A DNA stretch of 64,000 bases, taken from Candidatus Kuenenia stuttgartensis. Lineage in GTDB: Bacteria; Pseudomonadota; Alphaproteobacteria; SMXS01. The stretch spans positions 47,498-111,497 of the forward strand of contig CALQFM020000001.1 of assembly GCA_943329845.2 (NCBI GenBank). Direction: 5' to 3'. The notes beneath the pieces were generated by a model. The model saw only the letters and a program-made list of their open reading frames with translations. It had not been told where the DNA came from and ran no database searches. The translations under genes and the position numbers were made by a program. Shown one piece after another: positions 62,639-64,000 of the stretch. Position 1 is the first letter of the stretch, and the number at the start of each line of letters is the position of its first letter.

Positions 62639-62917
62639 ATGAGGTTCATGAGCTCGGATACCAAGTTCGGTCCTAAATGGCCTGGCGTCAGGTGCGGCGC
62701 GAAGACGCGATGCGGCGCTTCATGTCAGAGCCCAGCTGTTCGAGGTCGAAAGCGTTGCCGCATGCACGGCGGCCAGGGAGGCGCCCCGAAAGGGTCGCGC
62801 AACGGTCGCTACAAGCATGGCGAGTACAGCAGAGAGGCAGCTGAATCGTCCCGCGCGACTAGGGCGCGCCTGGCTGAGCTGATTGAACTCGGACGTCTAA
62901 TCAAGGTATTCGACTGA
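62639..62917 (+). CDS. small phage-type HGG motif protein
   Basis: A 92-residue basic protein with CGAKTRCGASCQSPAVRG...CRMHGGQGGAPKGSRNGRYKHGEYSREA. The Cys/His pattern followed by HGG...PKGxRNxxxKHG is a common mark of small proteins in alphaproteobacterial prophages and islands, probably zinc-binding. Start may be ATG 62639 or ATG 62648. It supports the mobile-element origin of this end. Confidence 0.75.
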   Translation: MRFMSSDTKFGPKWPGVRCGAKTRCGASCQSPAVRGRKRCRMHGGQGGAPKGSRNGRYKHGEYSREAAESSRATRARLAELIELGRLIKVFD

Positions 62918-63307
62918 TATTTCCCGAAGCGGCGCGCGAAAGGCAATATTCCGCCTTCCGCGATTCCCGGTGCCACCAGAGCGGCACCACGCGGTTGAGG
63001 ACCATGCCTTTTCAGTCTCCGTATACTCGCGCGTGCCCGTTTCGTGGGCCAGACGCCCGGTGAACCGATTATCCCCGGTCGAGGAAGCACCGTACAAAAG
63101 CGCGCGGATGTGGCCGCCGCCACATGGAGCGGTTAGGCCGGGTCGGAAGCCCCTTGCGGGTGAAGTGCCCCCGGAGACATATGCGCGGCCTTTGATGCCT
63201 GGAGGCCGACGAGAACAGTGGGAAGCACATCACGCTGCCGAGGGTTAGTAGCCCGTTCAGCCGCGGGCCCAGGGACTGCTTCCACAGACCGGGCCGAGAA
63301 ATTTCTG
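62918..63307. other. spacer without convincing gene
   Basis: About 390 bases between the HGG protein and the excisionase stop. Both strands have open frames, but their translations are Pro/Arg-rich and unpatterned. Nothing else was recognised. Confidence 0.5.
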
Positions 63308-63511
63308 CTAGAGGATCTGAGACGTGCTCGTGCGCTGACGACCGTCCAGCCAGTTGTTCAAGGCTTCAAGGTCATAGGCGCAGAGTCGCCGGCCAATCTT
63401 GGTATAAGGCGGTCCGTCTCCACGCAGCCTCATCTTGGCCAACGTCGAGGTGCTCAGCCCCAGATAATCGGCGGCTTGCTCGCTTCGGAGAAGCGTCTTT
63501 GCGGCAGCCAT
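63308..63511 (-). CDS. AlpA/excisionase-type helix-turn-helix protein
   Basis: A 67-residue MerR-like DNA-binding protein: LLRSEQAADYLGLSTSTLAKMRLRGDGPPYTKIGRRLCAYDLEALNNWLDGR, the standard excisionase/AlpA domain. ATG at 63511 follows AAGGAGCG at ideal spacing; longer frames to 63631 are not needed. It lies downstream of, and in the same direction as, the recombinase fragment, as expected for an int-xis pair controlling island excision. Confidence 0.88.
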   Translation of the reverse strand: MAAAKTLLRSEQAADYLGLSTSTLAKMRLRGDGPPYTKIGRRLCAYDLEALNNWLDGRQRTSTSQIL

Positions 63512-63690
63512 GTGGCGCTCCTTCAAACAGGTCATGGCCGATGACGGCCAACGCGATGATTTGAGGTGCGCCGAGGCTGGCGAGGCGCCCGATGCGTCTG
63601 GGCAGACTTGGCGTCTTTTCAGGGACACCAAGGCACCGAGGCGAACTCAAGTGCCAACAAAAGACAGTATCAAGTGGGTGGCAGCGGCTG

Positions 63691-64000
63691 TCAATCGCCG
63701 CGTCGATAGACCTTCACCCCCAAAGGAGTCACGTTGCTCTTGGGACGCGCCATAGCCGCCTCGATCTCGCTAGCGATCGCGTCGCCGGCAGCCCTCAAAG
63801 GATCGTCCGCCAAGTGGGCATAGCGCTGTGTTGTTCGCGTTTGGGTGTGGCCGAGCCGGTCGTGTCCCTTGACGTGGTGTAACTCGCCGGCGGTAGCAGC
63901 GCCGCTCGCGCAGCGCGCCCATCACGGGGCGCAGTAGCGAGTGAGCGGTGCTGCGGTGGTCCTCCACGGTCTTCGGTAGGGTTGGGTTTGTGGGCTCAAA
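63691..64000 (-). pseudogene. tyrosine recombinase (integrase), C-terminal part, truncated by the window and possibly frameshifted
   Basis: The last part of the frame ending at TGA 63693-63691 reads RLGHTQTRTTQRYAHLADDPLRAAGDAIA...PLGVKVYRRGD, the box II end of a phage-type tyrosine recombinase with the catalytic Tyr in QRYAHL. The stretch just upstream does not show the expected box with RHxxAS in the same frame; similar fragments (HSLLRPVMGAL) occur in another frame. Either the gene is decayed or a frameshift lies near 63850-63920. The N-terminal part would be beyond 64000. Confidence 0.6.

Larger units (their letters stand above)
42461..64000. mobile_element. tRNA-Val-associated genomic (defence) island, right end outside window
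   Basis: From the 3' end of tRNA-Val onward the core synteny stops. The segment carries defence operons, unknown ORFs, a phage-type HGG small protein, an AlpA-like excisionase and the C-terminal part of a tyrosine recombinase near the window end. Spacers are longer and more AT-rich than in 1-42490. A direct repeat of the tRNA 3' end was not found before 64000, so the far attachment site, and with it the full extent, is not in view. Confidence 0.75.

Noticed and set aside
62970..63248. A 92-codon plus-strand ORF and an opposing 104-codon minus-strand ORF
   Set aside because: Both are Pro/Arg-rich, have no ribosome binding site and overlap each other; likely random open frames.
42491..64000. 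A direct repeat of the tRNA-Val 3' end as the right attachment site
   Set aside because: I searched by eye for the T-arm and acceptor sequence downstream and found none before 64000; the site is probably outside the window.

Overview
The window looks like chromosomal DNA of a GC-rich alphaproteobacterium outside the best-known genera. Markers of that class are DUF2849, a DUF3035 (BamF-type) lipoprotein, a TorF-type porin, an IMPase-type HisN, paired M16 peptidases and an mmgR/alpha-r8 small RNA lying beside an N-formylglutamate amidohydrolase gene. I cannot place it to genus.

Positions 1-42490 are ordinary core genome, densely packed on both strands. They hold folate/PABA synthesis (partial pabB), acyl-CoA metabolism (acyl-CoA dehydrogenase, MaoC hydratase, ACAD-linked phosphotransferase), a ribF-lspA-bamF-like-M16-M16-pgi-mutL run with overlapping stops and starts, rRNA modification (rluB-rsmD, separated by a REP doublet), tadA, an MscS channel, three NTF2-like domains in two genes, ppa, purD, xseA-M23 peptidase, torF, cysQ-pmbA, uup, and a CsgG-like plus exported Hcp-like pair. 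Next come hisN, a DauA-type oxidase, a quinone oxidoreductase, the mmgR sRNA and a tRNA-Val(GAC). Several genes appear to start at CTG (first M16 gene, rsmD, M23 gene).

From the 3' end of tRNA-Val (42490) to the window end the character changes: looser packing, unrecognised small ORFs, more AT-rich spacers and phage-type genes (HGG-motif small protein, AlpA-like excisionase, C-terminal piece of a tyrosine recombinase). I read this as a tRNA-integrated genomic island whose right end lies outside the window. It carries two defence modules. Module 1 (45622-49516, minus strand) is a three-gene operon with 4-base overlaps: SIR2-domain protein, small middle component and Rad50/SMC-like ATPase, that is, a Lamassu/ABC-three-component type system. 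Module 2 (51547-61888) is a Vsr endonuclease gene divergent from a seven-gene operon: 5-methylcytosine methyltransferase, Z1 helicase-like ATPase, PD-(D/E)XK (DUF4420-like) protein, MORC-type GHKL ATPase, two proteins I do not recognise, and an HNH endonuclease with an N-terminal putative DNA-modification reader. Its core matches the MutL/MORC-associated restriction systems proposed by comparative genomics (Iyer, Abhiman and Aravind 2008). The two unknown subunits and the fused HNH protein are the least explained parts of the window. An MBL-fold hydrolase gene sits between the modules, and a helically phased iteron-like repeat follows module 2.

Functions are read from motifs and family resemblance only; no database search was run.
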